A stretch of 64,000 nucleotides of DNA from G964020055 sp964020055 (GCA_964020055.1 OZ026533.1:434001-498000); one strand, 5' to 3'; positions 16,932-27,339 are shown, counted from the stretch's first letter. Translations and numbers: made by a program. The notes: a model not told the origin generated them from the sequence alone.

Positions 16932-17858
16932 TTACATAGAAATATTATGTAGGTTTTCTCGACTTAATTTTAAGGCTTTAAAGTCTTCATCTGCATGGTA
17001 TGAAGAACGTGTTAAAGGTGATGAAGATATTAATAAAAATCCTTTTCGTAAACCAATTTGCTTGTATTCTTCAAATTCTTCTGGAGTTACAAAACGATCT
17101 ATTGGAGCATGAAAAGGAGTTGGTTGTAAATATTGCCCTATTGTCATAAAATCAACATTTGCACTTCTCAAATCATCCATAACTTGGAAAATTTCATCTT
17201 TAGTTTCACCTATTCCAACCATGATTCCTGATTTTGTGAACATTTTTGGGTTAAGCTGTTTTGCTCTCCACAATAAGTTTAAACTATGAAAGTATCTAGC
17301 TTTTGGTCTTATAGATTTATATAGTCTTGGTGCTGTTTCTAAATTATGGTTAAACACATCTGGGTTTGCATTTATTACTATTTCTAAAGCACCCTCTTTA
17401 TGTCTGAAATCTGGCGTTAGTACTTCAACTGTAGTTTTGGGTGATAATTCTCTTACCTTATTAATACACTCTGCAAAATGATTTGCTCCACCATCATCTA
17501 AATCATCTCTATCTACAGATGTTATAACCATATGATTCAAAGCCATGGTTTGTGCTAACTTAGCTGTGTTTTCCGGCTCGTCTTTATCTAAAGGTTTTGG
17601 TCTTCCTGTTTGAACATTACAAAAACGACATGATCGAGTACAAATATCACCTAAAATCATTACTGTTGCATGTTTTTTCTTCCAACATTCACCAATATTA
17701 GGACATGCTGCTTCTTCACATACTGTATGAAGTTTATTTGCTTTAACTGTTTCTTTTGTTTTTTCATAAACAGGATTATTCATTGGCATTCTTACACGAA
17801 GCCAATCTGGTCTTTTTTCTGTTTGGATATTGGCTTGATTAGTTCGTTCTCTTCTCAT
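16932..17858 (-). CDS. lipA: Lipoyl synthase
   Basis: 308 residues. The auxiliary cluster motif CEEAACPNIGEC is at 47-58 (Cys47, 52, 58) and the radical-SAM motif CTRSCRFC at 73-80 (Cys73, 77, 80). The conserved serine motif RSSYHADEDF is near the C-terminus. The enzyme inserts two sulfurs into octanoyl groups on lipoyl domains of 2-oxoacid dehydrogenases. Length and all cluster ligands are normal. A 21-base gap separates it from the Mrr-type gene downstream. Confidence 0.97.
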   Translation of the reverse strand: MRRERTNQANIQTEKRPDWLRVRMPMNNPVYEKTKETVKANKLHTVCEEAACPNIGECWKKKHATVMILGDICTRSCRFCNVQTGRPKPLDKDEPENTAKLAQTMALNHMVITSVDRDDLDDGGANHFAECINKVRELSPKTTVEVLTPDFRHKEGALEIVINANPDVFNHNLETAPRLYKSIRPKARYFHSLNLLWRAKQLNPKMFTKSGIMVGIGETKDEIFQVMDDLRSANVDFMTIGQYLQPTPFHAPIDRFVTPEEFEEYKQIGLRKGFLLISSSPLTRSSYHADEDFKALKLSRENLHNISM

Positions 17859-17896
17859 AGAAAATAAAACCTTTATAAAATTACTATTATATTATT

Positions 17897-18787
17897 TTAA
17901 AAATCAATCTGATACACTATTGCTAAACTGTAATAACTAGAATATTTAGGAGTGTTTATTTTAAAATTTATATTTGGCTTATTATAACCCATTATAATAG
18001 AATTATATAAATTAATTCCTACCTTTGCATTTAAGTATAGATTTTTCAATATTTCCATTTCAATAATAAAGTAAGGTGAATAAGCTATTTTATATACTGA
18101 CTTTGAAATATCATCATGTTCTGTATTGTTGATTATTTTTTTACTTTCTTCATTATAATGGCATATCAAAAATCCACTCAAAATTTCATAATCTTCAGTA
18201 TCTTCATTGTTTATATATTCAAAATCGTCACTTTTATTTGAAGTCAAACAGTTATCACTTGTATTATTGAATATTTCTTCGGTTATATAATCACCTTCTG
18301 CATATTTTTTAATTTTATTTATTTGATCTATTTGTTCAGTTTCATAATTGTGAATATAATTGATTGAATAATTATTTTGGATCATATGTAAATTTATACC
18401 AATTTTAAATGAAATATTATCATTTTTATAAAATAAATATTCTAATGAAAAACCTAAAATATTTTTCTTATTATATGAAATATTAACTTTTTGACTTTCT
18501 GTTAACATTTCATTCGAATAAGATTTCCAAATATTATCATAACTTAATAAATAATTTTGTGTATTGTGTATATAAAATAACAAACTATATGTGAAATCTG
18601 AATTTATATAACTTATATTTGCTATATAATTGTCAACTAAATGTCCTGTTACAGTAAAATTTGAGTAATTATCTAACTCAGGTAAAAAAAAATCTTTTTG
18701 TTTATTTATAGAAATACCAACTATTCCTGCATATAAATTAAGGTTATGAATTGATAATATAAAAATAAAAAATAATTTATAAAACAC
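17897..18787 (-). CDS. Hypothetical outer-membrane beta-barrel protein
   Basis: 296 residues. Signal peptide at 1-21 (FYKLFFIFILSIHNLNLYAG). The rest alternates polar and hydrophobic residues with many Tyr and Ile, typical of transmembrane beta-strands, and ends YYSLAIVYQIDF with C-terminal Phe, a BAM signal. Residues about 145-230 form a large acidic insert (EGDYITEEIFNN, DDFEYINNEDTEDYEIL) that could be an exposed loop. No family recognised. Its start lies close to the end of recG on the same strand. Confidence 0.65.
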   Translation of the reverse strand: MFYKLFFIFILSIHNLNLYAGIVGISINKQKDFFLPELDNYSNFTVTGHLVDNYIANISYINSDFTYSLLFYIHNTQNYLLSYDNIWKSYSNEMLTESQKVNISYNKKNILGFSLEYLFYKNDNISFKIGINLHMIQNNYSINYIHNYETEQIDQINKIKKYAEGDYITEEIFNNTSDNCLTSNKSDDFEYINNEDTEDYEILSGFLICHYNEESKKIINNTEHDDISKSVYKIAYSPYFIIEMEILKNLYLNAKVGINLYNSIIMGYNKPNINFKINTPKYSSYYSLAIVYQIDF

Positions 18788-18865
18788 ACAATTATTTATA
18801 GTTTGAAATTGAACATTAAATAATATAGCATTTGTAACAAATTATAAGGTATCAGATTGTAAACT

Positions 18866-20965
18866 TTATCCTGTTTTTATATAATTTTTATCATATTCTA
18901 TATTATAAAGTGCTAGAAAATTGATAATACTATCATAGGTTGTATCCTTTGTTTTTATTTGCAAATATAATTTTTTCGCTAATTCTATTGCAGGAATTGT
19001 AAAATGTATATTCTTATCTATAGAAAATATTTTAAAATAGTCATAACCGCTTTGTTGAGTACTGATTATATTACCTGTACCTCTTATTTTTAAATCTTCT
19101 TTTGCTAAATAAAAACCGTCATTACTTTTTTTTATAATTTTTAATCTATTTATTGCTGTTTTTCCCAACATTATACCATAAAGTAATATACAATATCCTT
19201 GTTCGTTACTTCTTCCAACCCTTCCTCTTAATTGATGTAATTGTGCAAGGCCAAAATGCTCACTATTTTCGATGATCATAATATTGCAACTTGGTATATC
19301 AACACCAACTTCTATAACTGTTGTACTAACTAATATCCCTCCTACATTGCTATTTTTAAACTTTAAAATAACTTCTTCTTTTTCTTGTGCTGATAATTTT
19401 CCATGTAACAAATAAATTTTATTTTTATGTTCTGGAAATTTATCTACTAAGGAATTATATCTATCTATAACTGCTGTGTGTTTAATAACTTCTGATTCCT
19501 CTATTAATGGACATACCCAAAAACACTTTTTATTATTTACTAACAACTTTTCAACAGATAACAATAATTCATCTAATTTAGATATCGATTTCAAAGTTGT
19601 AATTATATCTTTTCTATTATGTGGTTTTTCTTTTATCAATATATTTTCTATATCTCCATATAAGGACAAAGTTAAACTTCTTGGAATTGGAGTTGCTGTT
19701 GTAAGAATGTTTTTTGGAAAGTTCCCTTTTTTGGATAAGCTTGTTCTTTGGTTTACACCAAACCTATGTTGTTCATCTATTATGCATAATCCTAAATTTT
19801 CAAATTTAATTTTTTCTTGAAACAAGGCATGCGTACCAAAAATAATATGTATTTTTCCAACTTCTAAATTTCTAATTATTTCATTTTTATTTTTTAGTTT
19901 ATCTTTTGCTTTTAATAACCCTATATTTAAACCTAGCTTTTGAGAATATACTTTAAAAGTTTCATAATGTTGTGTAGCTAATATTTCTGTTGGCGCCATA
20001 AAAGCAACTTGAAAGTTATTTGCAACCGCATGTAAAGCTGCTGCTATACACACAACAGTTTTTCCACTACCTACATCACCTTGTAACAATACTGTATCTT
20101 GTGATTTTTTGTTAAACATTGCTATTATTTTATTCAATGCTTGATTTTGAGATAATGTAAATTCATATGGTAGTAATTTTTTATACTGATTTTCTAAATT
20201 GTAATTTGGCTTTATAACTGTGGAGAAATTTTTCTTTACTTTATCTCTTTGTAATAAAACTCCCAAATGAAAAGCTATTAACTCACCAAAAGCTAGTTTT
20301 TTTATGTACTTACTATCTTTGCTTATGTCTTCTATGTTCTTAGGATTATGGATATTAAGCAAGGATTCTTTTAATGATATTGTTTCTAAATTTAGTAAGT
20401 CATTTATTTCATAGTTATCATATATTTCATCAATATCTGTATTTTGTAAGATTAAACAAGCTTCTTGTATTATTTTTTTGAAAAACTCAGAACCTAAAGA
20501 TCTATATCTTCTATATTTAACTTCTATAATAGGGATTTCAACTTTAAAATTAGTATATACTTTTTCTGGGTGTATCATACATAGTTTATTATTGAAAATA
20601 TCAGCTGTACCTGTTATTGTTATTAGGGTGTTTAGCTTATAGTAGTTTATTATGTACTTACTAAAGTAATTAAAATATAAAACGCTAAATGGGTTTCCTT
20701 GGATATCTTCACAGATAATTTCTAAGGTTTTTTTAGTTTGTCTGTGATATAGAACCTTTGCTTTTATTATGCAATTTTTTTTTAATTCTAAATCTTGTAT
20801 ACTATTGCATGATTTTCTTTCAATAATTGACATAGGTAAATAAAATAATAAGTCTATTATTCTTGTTATGCCTATTTTAGCTAATATTGAAACTTGGTCT
20901 TCGGTTATTGACGATAATTTGTCGATACTTTGAAATATTGGTAATAATTTTTTTGTGTTTTTCAT
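18866..20965 (-). CDS. recG: ATP-dependent DNA helicase RecG
   Basis: 699 residues. OB/wedge N-terminal domain (about 60-160, IIKAKVLYHRQTKKT), helicase domain with Walker A GDVGSGKT, DEQH box in IIDEQHRFGVNQR and motif VI QLRGRVGRSNEQGYC. RecG reverses stalled forks and processes R-loops and recombination intermediates. Full length, no break. It is divergent from mfd with 17 bases between the two starts; recG and mfd are neighbours in many alphaproteobacteria. Confidence 0.96.
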   Translation of the reverse strand: MKNTKKLLPIFQSIDKLSSITEDQVSILAKIGITRIIDLLFYLPMSIIERKSCNSIQDLELKKNCIIKAKVLYHRQTKKTLEIICEDIQGNPFSVLYFNYFSKYIINYYKLNTLITITGTADIFNNKLCMIHPEKVYTNFKVEIPIIEVKYRRYRSLGSEFFKKIIQEACLILQNTDIDEIYDNYEINDLLNLETISLKESLLNIHNPKNIEDISKDSKYIKKLAFGELIAFHLGVLLQRDKVKKNFSTVIKPNYNLENQYKKLLPYEFTLSQNQALNKIIAMFNKKSQDTVLLQGDVGSGKTVVCIAAALHAVANNFQVAFMAPTEILATQHYETFKVYSQKLGLNIGLLKAKDKLKNKNEIIRNLEVGKIHIIFGTHALFQEKIKFENLGLCIIDEQHRFGVNQRTSLSKKGNFPKNILTTATPIPRSLTLSLYGDIENILIKEKPHNRKDIITTLKSISKLDELLLSVEKLLVNNKKCFWVCPLIEESEVIKHTAVIDRYNSLVDKFPEHKNKIYLLHGKLSAQEKEEVILKFKNSNVGGILVSTTVIEVGVDIPSCNIMIIENSEHFGLAQLHQLRGRVGRSNEQGYCILLYGIMLGKTAINRLKIIKKSNDGFYLAKEDLKIRGTGNIISTQQSGYDYFKIFSIDKNIHFTIPAIELAKKLYLQIKTKDTTYDSIINFLALYNIEYDKNYIKTG

Positions 20966-20982
20966 CTAAATGAGTTTATGTA

Positions 20983-23900
20983 GTGATAAATAATCGTTTC
21001 AAATATATTTTAAATCAATTAGGTATTTGTAAAAATAAGTCCAATCATAATATATTGAATTATGGTGGTTTAATTGCAAATAGCAATAAATTATTTTCAC
21101 TTTATATGTCTATTTGTTGCAATAAAGATAATTCTATCATTGTAGCTTCTAATAACAATGAAGCTGAACTATTATATGAAATTTCAAAAAATCTATATTA
21201 CAAAGAAGCTAAAATTCATAATAAACAAATTTTATTTTTACCAAGTAATGATATTTCCCCATATCAAAAAATATCCCCAAATAAAATAACTTCAATACAA
21301 AGAGTAAATACATTAAGTCAGCTTTGCAACAATAGTACCTCTTCTATTATTATAACAAGTGCTGCTGGATTTTTACAAAAAACCTTACCTTCAAAATTAC
21401 TTAAAAGCAGAGTGTTTGACTTAAAAATTAACGAAATATGTGCTTTAGATGATTTATTAGATTTTTTAAAAGATAATCACTATGAAAATGTATCTGTTGT
21501 TCATAACTTAGGTGAGTTTGCTTTGCGAGGTGATATAGTAGATGTATATACACCTAATGAAGGCCCTATAAGAATAGACTTTTTTGATAATACAATTGAA
21601 CAAATAAGAGTATTTAATACAGCAAATCAAATAAGCACACATAATTTAGAAAAAGCTACAATTCAGCCATCCTCAGAAATAATCTTAGATGATGATAATA
21701 TAAATAAATTTAAAATTAATTATGAAAAAATATTTGGAAAAAAAGAACAAGAATTATTTGAACTTTTAAACAATAAGATATTACCTCGTGGAATAGAAAA
21801 TTATCTTAGTTTGTTTTACGATGATATTGCCACTATCTTAGATTATTCTAAAGCTAAAAACATTTATTTGTTGAATAATAGTATAGAAAATATATTTAAT
21901 GAAATACAAAATGATTATGATATTGAATTTGAGTATAGACAAAAATCTAACTCAATATTTCATGAACAATATGGTGCATTAGATGTTAATAAACTTATTA
22001 TTGATCAGAATGAATTAAAAAATATTTTTATTAATAAACAAATAAACAAAATAACTTTATCTGCTTTTTATCAAGTTGAAAATGAAAATACTATAAATAT
22101 AAACTGTGATGATGTAGTTGCAAAATTTGATGTTTATAAGAAAAATAATAAAGATTTTTTTAGATCTATAATTCAAATCATTTTAGATAATAAAAATTGT
22201 CAGTTTTTGATTTTTGCTCAATCTGAAGAATTTATAGAAAATCTAACATACCATCTTAATCAAAATAGTATTGAACATTCTATAAAAGTTAATGACTTAA
22301 CTAATTACAATATTAAATGCACAATCATACAAGATAAATCTGCTTTGATTCAAGAAGGTTTTCAGATTGGAAATATTTTTATTCTTACAGAAGCTGAAAT
22401 AACAGGAATAAAGAAAACCTTTTCTACAAATAAAATAAAAAGAAAAATAAAATCTAATATAGTTATTTCCAAAGGTGATATTCTTGTTCATTCTAAATAC
22501 GGATTTGGAAAATGCAATGAAATTGTAACTTTGACTGTAAATAATGCCGAACATGATTTTTTAGAAATTTTATATAGAGATAATGAAAAATTATTTGTTC
22601 CAGTTGAAAATTTAGATATTTTAACTAGATATAGTTCTGAAAATGATAATATCACTCTTGATAAACTAGGCTCTCCTTCTTTTGAAAAAAAACAAAAAAA
22701 AGCAAAAGAAAGAATAAAAGATATCGCATATGAATTAGTTCAAATGGCAGCTAAAAGAAAATTAAAAACATCTTTACCTATGCCATATAGTTTAGAAGAT
22801 TATAGTGAATTTTGTGCAAAGTTTCCTTTTGTTGAAACAGAAGATCAAAAAAATGCTATTTTGGATATCATTAATGATTTTAATTCTGGAAAAGCTACAG
22901 ATAGGTTAATTTGTGGTGATGTTGGATTTGGTAAAACAGAAATTGCAATGAGAGCTGCTTTTTTAGCTGTTTCCTCAGGTTATCAAGTTGCTGTTTTAAC
23001 TCCAACTACATTATTATGTAATCAGCATTATATGAACTTTAAAAAAAGATTTGAAGATTTTCCCATCAAAATAGCACAAAGTTCACGTTTAGTTTCTACT
23101 AAAAATAAAAAAGAATTATTACAACAATTACAAAATGGTACTGTAGATATTGTTATTGGTACCCATTCTTTAGTTTCAAATAATGTACATTTTAAAAATA
23201 TAGGGTTATTAATTATTGATGAAGAACAAAGTTTTGGAGTTGTTCACAAAGAAAAAATTAAGAGTATGAAAGAAGAATTACATGTCTTAACGATGTCTGC
23301 AACTCCAATACCACGTACAATGGAGCAAGCATTTAAAGATTTGAAAGATTTAAGTCTTATAACAACTCCCCCTGTAGATAAGCTACCTATTCATACATAT
23401 ACGCTTCCTTTTGATATATCTTCAATAAAAAATGCAATTTTAAAAGAAAAAGCTAGAAATGGGCAAGTATACTTTGTTTGCCCAAAAATAAGCGATATAG
23501 ATGAAATAAAAATACTTCTAGACAAATTACAATTAGATATAACATATACTGTTGTACATGGTAAAATGCCAATTCATGTTTTAGAAAATAACATGTTTGA
23601 ATTTCAAAATAAAAAATATGACTTACTCTTATCTACAAACATAATAGAATCAGGATTAGATTTAAGTAATGTGAATACTATTATAATTTATAAGTCTCAT
23701 ATTTTTGGACTTGCCCAATTATACCAATTAAGAGGAAGGGTTGGGCGTTCTAACTTACAATCATATGCTTATTTATTGTATGATTCTCAAAACAGATTAA
23801 CTCCTCTTGCAGAAAAAAGATTACAAATATTACAAAATTTAGATTACTTAGGAGCAAGTTTTGCTCTTGCCAATTATGACTTAGATTTAAGAGGAGCAGG

Positions 23901-24480
23901 TAATTTATTAGGAGAAGAGCAATCAGGACACATAAAAGATATTGGAGTTGAGTTATACCAAAAAATCTTACATCGAGAAATACAATTACAAAAAACAAAA
24001 CTTTCTAATATAAATAATAAAGATGATTATATTGATTTTGTTCCCAAAATCAATCTTAATGTTCCAACATTAATCCCTAAAAAGTATATTCCTGATATGA
24101 ATTTATCTATGGAAATATATCAAGATATTGCAAATATCGAAAATTTAGAAGATATCTCTCCTTTCAAAATAGAAATTGAAAATAGATTTGGTCGTTTGCC
24201 TGATGCTGTAGAAAACTTATTTTTATCTATCGAGTTAAAAATATTAGCAAAAAAAGCTTCTATAGAGAAAATTGATTCAGGAACAAAAGCTATTATTTTT
24301 ACTTTTTTTCAAGGAAAGTTTAATAATGTAGATGGTTTATTGAAATATATAGAAGAAAAAAAAGGTCTTATAACTTTAAAATCTCAAGAATCTATAATGT
24401 ATAATTTAATTGATGCAACAGCTGAAAAACAAATATCTACAATCAAAGAAGTACTAAAAAAATTAATTGATATTACTTAA
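20983..24480 (+). CDS. mfd: Transcription-repair coupling factor Mfd
   Basis: 1165 residues from a GTG start. N-terminal UvrB-homology part (about 15-330, e.g. FLPSNDISPYQKISPNK), the RNA polymerase-interacting domain (about 490-560, KGDILVHSKYGFGKCNE), then translocase motifs: GDVGFGKTEIAMRAAF, DEEQSFGV, SATPIPRTM and QLRGRVGRSNLQSYAYL, and the TRCF C-terminal domain. Mfd removes stalled RNA polymerase and recruits UvrA, also encoded in this window. Upstream in-frame ATG is not available (the ATG at 20978 is followed by a stop), which supports the GTG start. Very short spacing to divergent recG. Confidence 0.96.
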   Translation: MINNRFKYILNQLGICKNKSNHNILNYGGLIANSNKLFSLYMSICCNKDNSIIVASNNNEAELLYEISKNLYYKEAKIHNKQILFLPSNDISPYQKISPNKITSIQRVNTLSQLCNNSTSSIIITSAAGFLQKTLPSKLLKSRVFDLKINEICALDDLLDFLKDNHYENVSVVHNLGEFALRGDIVDVYTPNEGPIRIDFFDNTIEQIRVFNTANQISTHNLEKATIQPSSEIILDDDNINKFKINYEKIFGKKEQELFELLNNKILPRGIENYLSLFYDDIATILDYSKAKNIYLLNNSIENIFNEIQNDYDIEFEYRQKSNSIFHEQYGALDVNKLIIDQNELKNIFINKQINKITLSAFYQVENENTININCDDVVAKFDVYKKNNKDFFRSIIQIILDNKNCQFLIFAQSEEFIENLTYHLNQNSIEHSIKVNDLTNYNIKCTIIQDKSALIQEGFQIGNIFILTEAEITGIKKTFSTNKIKRKIKSNIVISKGDILVHSKYGFGKCNEIVTLTVNNAEHDFLEILYRDNEKLFVPVENLDILTRYSSENDNITLDKLGSPSFEKKQKKAKERIKDIAYELVQMAAKRKLKTSLPMPYSLEDYSEFCAKFPFVETEDQKNAILDIINDFNSGKATDRLICGDVGFGKTEIAMRAAFLAVSSGYQVAVLTPTTLLCNQHYMNFKKRFEDFPIKIAQSSRLVSTKNKKELLQQLQNGTVDIVIGTHSLVSNNVHFKNIGLLIIDEEQSFGVVHKEKIKSMKEELHVLTMSATPIPRTMEQAFKDLKDLSLITTPPVDKLPIHTYTLPFDISSIKNAILKEKARNGQVYFVCPKISDIDEIKILLDKLQLDITYTVVHGKMPIHVLENNMFEFQNKKYDLLLSTNIIESGLDLSNVNTIIIYKSHIFGLAQLYQLRGRVGRSNLQSYAYLLYDSQNRLTPLAEKRLQILQNLDYLGASFALANYDLDLRGAGNLLGEEQSGHIKDIGVELYQKILHREIQLQKTKLSNINNKDDYIDFVPKINLNVPTLIPKKYIPDMNLSMEIYQDIANIENLEDISPFKIEIENRFGRLPDAVENLFLSIELKILAKKASIEKIDSGTKAIIFTFFQGKFNNVDGLLKYIEEKKGLITLKSQESIMYNLIDATAEKQISTIKEVLKKLIDIT

Positions 24481-24536
24481 AACTTATTCATTATAAATAT
24501 TTTATTTTTATTTATAAAACACTCAAATATAACTAC

Positions 24537-24626
24537 CTAATAGCTATAATAGTTAGCTTTGATACCATAAATATAATAATCAGGATTATTATATCCTTCA
24601 AAATAATATGCTTCAAAACAACTCAT
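24537..24626 (-). other. 29-codon tyrosine-rich frame, doubtful
   Basis: A short ATG-to-TAG frame (MSCFEAYYFEGYNN...) in the mfd/rnc intergenic space, rich in Tyr and Asn. No ribosome-binding site. It may be a scrap of an outer-membrane protein gene or chance. Confidence 0.15.
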
Positions 24627-24634
24627 AATGGGAT

Positions 24635-24673
24635 AAAATAACTTTATATACTATATATTAATTAAGTTATTTT
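24635..24673. terminator. Terminator hairpin between convergent mfd and rnc
   Basis: AAAATAACTT (24635-24644) pairs with AAGTTATTTT (24664-24673), with an inner TATATA pairing in the loop. T-runs are on both strands, so it could serve both genes. Confidence 0.55.
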
Positions 24674-25392
24674 CAATTTAATTTATATTGTTTTATAAAG
24701 TTAAGAGCCGCTTGTTTTTGAGCCTCTTTTTTATTAGATCCTATTCCTGTAATATCATCATATCCATTAACTTTCAATACTACAACAAATTCAGGATCAT
24801 GATCAGGTCCTGTTTGTTCCATATCTATATATTCAGGTATATCTATTTTATTTTGTTGTAACCACTCTTGTAAAAAAGACTTTGGATTAAATACATTATA
24901 CACATCTGTTTTACGATATTGTGATATATACTTTTTCAAAAGATTGAGTAAAACTTCTGTTATTTCATCTAAAGATAAATTACTATCTAAATATATAGCA
25001 GCAAAAATAGCTTCTGTTGCATCTATAAAAATACTATCTTCAGATGTTCCAGCACGTAATACATATTTATCTAACTCAAGGTCTTTAGATATTTCAAATA
25101 ATATAGCTGATGAAGTTAAATAGCTTGCAAACTTAGATATATATCCTTCATCTTTATTTGGAAAATTTTTATATAAATAAGTTAAAACAACCAATCCTAA
25201 AACTCTATCTCCTAAGCATTCTAGTCTTTGATTATATGAATTAGGATTAGCTCCGGGTTTAACAATGTAACTCCTATGAGTAAGAGCTGTTTCTATATAA
25301 TTTTTGTTTTGAAACTTATAACCAAGCATAGCTTCTAATTTAACAATATGTTTTTCTAAATTGTTATTCATAATATTTATATTTTTGTTCAT
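24673..25392 (-). CDS. rnc: Ribonuclease III
   Basis: 239 residues (an ATG at 25371 is an alternative start). The catalytic box reads NQRLECLGDRVLGLVV where NERLEFLGD is usual: the metal-binding Glu and Asp remain, Phe is Cys and Ser is Arg. A second acidic motif DATEAIFAAIYLD is present. The double-stranded RNA-binding domain covers the last 70 residues (PKSFLQEWLQQ ... GIGSNKKEAQKQAALNFI). It processes rRNA precursors and double-stranded RNA. Last of the rel-pdxJ-acpS-lepB-rnc series; era, which often follows, is not here (mfd is convergent). Confidence 0.95.
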   Translation of the reverse strand: MNKNINIMNNNLEKHIVKLEAMLGYKFQNKNYIETALTHRSYIVKPGANPNSYNQRLECLGDRVLGLVVLTYLYKNFPNKDEGYISKFASYLTSSAILFEISKDLELDKYVLRAGTSEDSIFIDATEAIFAAIYLDSNLSLDEITEVLLNLLKKYISQYRKTDVYNVFNPKSFLQEWLQQNKIDIPEYIDMEQTGPDHDPEFVVVLKVNGYDDITGIGSNKKEAQKQAALNFIKQYKLN

Positions 25393-25417
25393 TGATTGTA
25401 TAAATTTATATATTTAT

Positions 25418-26188
25418 TTAAGACTGTATTGATTGGAAAATTCTATCCCATCTTATATCTGTAAACCATTTCCAAATTTCCAAGAAAAAACCATCTATAG
25501 AAAAAAATACAACTTGTGGTTTAGAAAAAATTAAATTCCCATCTATAAAACCAACGTCATCAAACCTACTATCTTTAGAAAAATCTCTATTATCACCCAT
25601 CATAAAATAATGATTTTCAGGTACTATAATGGGTCCATAATTACGTGATGCTAAATAAAAATTATCTATATTTTTTACCTGATGAATTTTATAAGTCAAA
25701 CCTGCATATGTTTCTTTAAATATAGATATCTCTGTTCCATTATCTACAGTTTCTCCTATATACTCTCTTGCTATTGGTTTATTGTTGACATAAACAACTG
25801 AATTTATTAATTGAATTCTATCTCCAGGTAAACCTATAACTCTTTTCACAAAATCTTTTGATTTATCACTAGGATATTTAAAAATTACAATTTCTGCTCT
25901 TTTAGGTTTAGTAACAAATATAGGTTTTTCAGGTAACAAAGGTATATTGAAAGGTAAAGAGTATTTTGAATAACCAAAAGAAAACTTACTTGCTACAACA
26001 TAATCACCAATCAATAAATTAGGCTTCATTGAACCACTTGGTATATAAAAAGCTTGAAAAAAGAATGATCTAAATATAATTGCAACTAAAAATGCTATTA
26101 ATATAGAACCAATAAATGATAAAATACTTTTCTTTGTAAATTGTTTTTTTGGGATAAAATTATTTATTATTTTCAATACAAACTCCAT
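25418..26188 (-). CDS. lepB: Signal peptidase I
   Basis: 256 residues. One N-terminal membrane segment (about 22-46, KSILSFIGSILIAFLVAIIF), catalytic Ser in PSGSMKPNLLIGDYV, catalytic Lys in FVKRVIGLPGD and the box GDNRDFSKDSR. It removes signal peptides from exported proteins such as the porins in this window. It lies 25 bases upstream of rnc in the same direction. Complete. Confidence 0.96.
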   Translation of the reverse strand: MEFVLKIINNFIPKKQFTKKSILSFIGSILIAFLVAIIFRSFFFQAFYIPSGSMKPNLLIGDYVVASKFSFGYSKYSLPFNIPLLPEKPIFVTKPKRAEIVIFKYPSDKSKDFVKRVIGLPGDRIQLINSVVYVNNKPIAREYIGETVDNGTEISIFKETYAGLTYKIHQVKNIDNFYLASRNYGPIIVPENHYFMMGDNRDFSKDSRFDDVGFIDGNLIFSKPQVVFFSIDGFFLEIWKWFTDIRWDRIFQSIQS

Positions 26189-26221
26189 TAGTAATTTTTT
26201 ATCTTTAAAAATAATTTTGTT

Positions 26222-26611
26222 TTATGATAATATCATAATCACAAATGCTATTGCTATATCTTTTTCATCACTTAATGATAAAGATACTTGTATATTTTTA
26301 CAATTAAATAATTTTTGTATTTCTGACTTAATTTTTTCAGTCAATAATATTGTCGGTTCACCAGTACTTATATTGACAACTTCTATATCTTTGAACGATA
26401 TTTTGCCAATTCCTGTACCTAATGCTTTTGAAAAAGCCTCTTTAGCAGCAAATCGTTTTGCAAGTTTTGAAATATTTATTACATCTTTAAAAGAACAAGC
26501 AAGTATTTCTCTTTGTGTAAATACTCTATCCACGAATTTTTGATTATATTTATCATATAAATTATGTATTCTTGATATATATATTATATCTACTCCATTT
26601 CTTAATAACAT
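26222..26611 (-). CDS. acpS: Holo-[acyl-carrier-protein] synthase
   Basis: 129 residues. Motifs GVDIIYISRI at the start (metal-binding Asp) and KRFAAKEAFSKALGTGIG, the phosphopantetheinyl transferase signature. It transfers 4'-phosphopantetheine from CoA to acyl carrier protein. Its ATG overlaps the pdxJ stop by one base (TAATG), so the two are translationally coupled. Confidence 0.95.
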   Translation of the reverse strand: MLLRNGVDIIYISRIHNLYDKYNQKFVDRVFTQREILACSFKDVINISKLAKRFAAKEAFSKALGTGIGKISFKDIEVVNISTGEPTILLTEKIKSEIQKLFNCKNIQVSLSLSDEKDIAIAFVIMILS

Positions 26612-27339
26612 TAACTACGATCCTTAGAAATAGCAGTTTTTATATCTTTTATACTTTGTGCTAAACCCACATATAATGCTTTTGAAATAATAAAATGCCC
26701 TATATTAAACTCAACTATATTTTTTATAGCTGCAATTGGTTTTATATTAGCTAAATTTAAACCATGACCTGCATGAACTTTGATATTTTTTTGATTTGCT
26801 TTTGTAGTTATATTGAAAATGCGAGATAATTCTTGCTCTATTTCTTCAGGATTAACAAGATTGACATATCTGCCAGTATTTATTTCTATTGAATCAACCT
26901 GTAAATCAACACATGCACTTAGAGCATCTTCAAATGGATCTATAAATGCAGATACTTTGATATTATGTTTTTTACAAGATTTTATAAGATTTTTAATTTT
27001 ATTATAATTATCTAAAACATTCAACCCGCCTTCAGTTGTCAATTCCTGTCTTTTTTCAGGAACTAAACATACTGAATATGGTTTGATTTTAATAGCTATA
27101 TCTAACATTTCATCTGTTACAGCCATTTCCATATTCAAAGGTAGACCAACTTTACTTTTTAAATCTTCTAAATCTTTATCTTTTATATGTCTTCTATCTT
27201 CACGTAAATGAGCTGTAATTTGATCTGCCCCTGCAGTTTTTGCTATATTAGCTAATTGTATAATATCAGGAAAACCTTCTCCTCTAGCATTTCTTAAAGT
27301 TGCTATATGGTCTACATTAAAACCTAATATAAATGACAT
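26611..27339 (-). CDS. pdxJ: Pyridoxine 5'-phosphate synthase
   Basis: 242 residues. Signatures: LGFNVDHIATLRNARG at the N-terminus, TAHLREDRRHI, IEINTGRY and VHAGHGLN. It condenses 1-deoxyxylulose 5-phosphate with 3-amino-2-oxopropyl phosphate to give vitamin B6 phosphate (DXP-dependent route). Presence means B6 is made rather than imported, if the rest of the pathway exists. Starts directly after the rel stop. Confidence 0.96.
   Translation of the reverse strand: MSFILGFNVDHIATLRNARGEGFPDIIQLANIAKTAGADQITAHLREDRRHIKDKDLEDLKSKVGLPLNMEMAVTDEMLDIAIKIKPYSVCLVPEKRQELTTEGGLNVLDNYNKIKNLIKSCKKHNIKVSAFIDPFEDALSACVDLQVDSIEINTGRYVNLVNPEEIEQELSRIFNITTKANQKNIKVHAGHGLNLANIKPIAAIKNIVEFNIGHFIISKALYVGLAQSIKDIKTAISKDRS

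Noticed and set aside
24537..24626. 29-codon Tyr-rich frame taken as a gene
   Set aside because: No ribosome-binding site and too short to judge; kept only as a doubtful feature.
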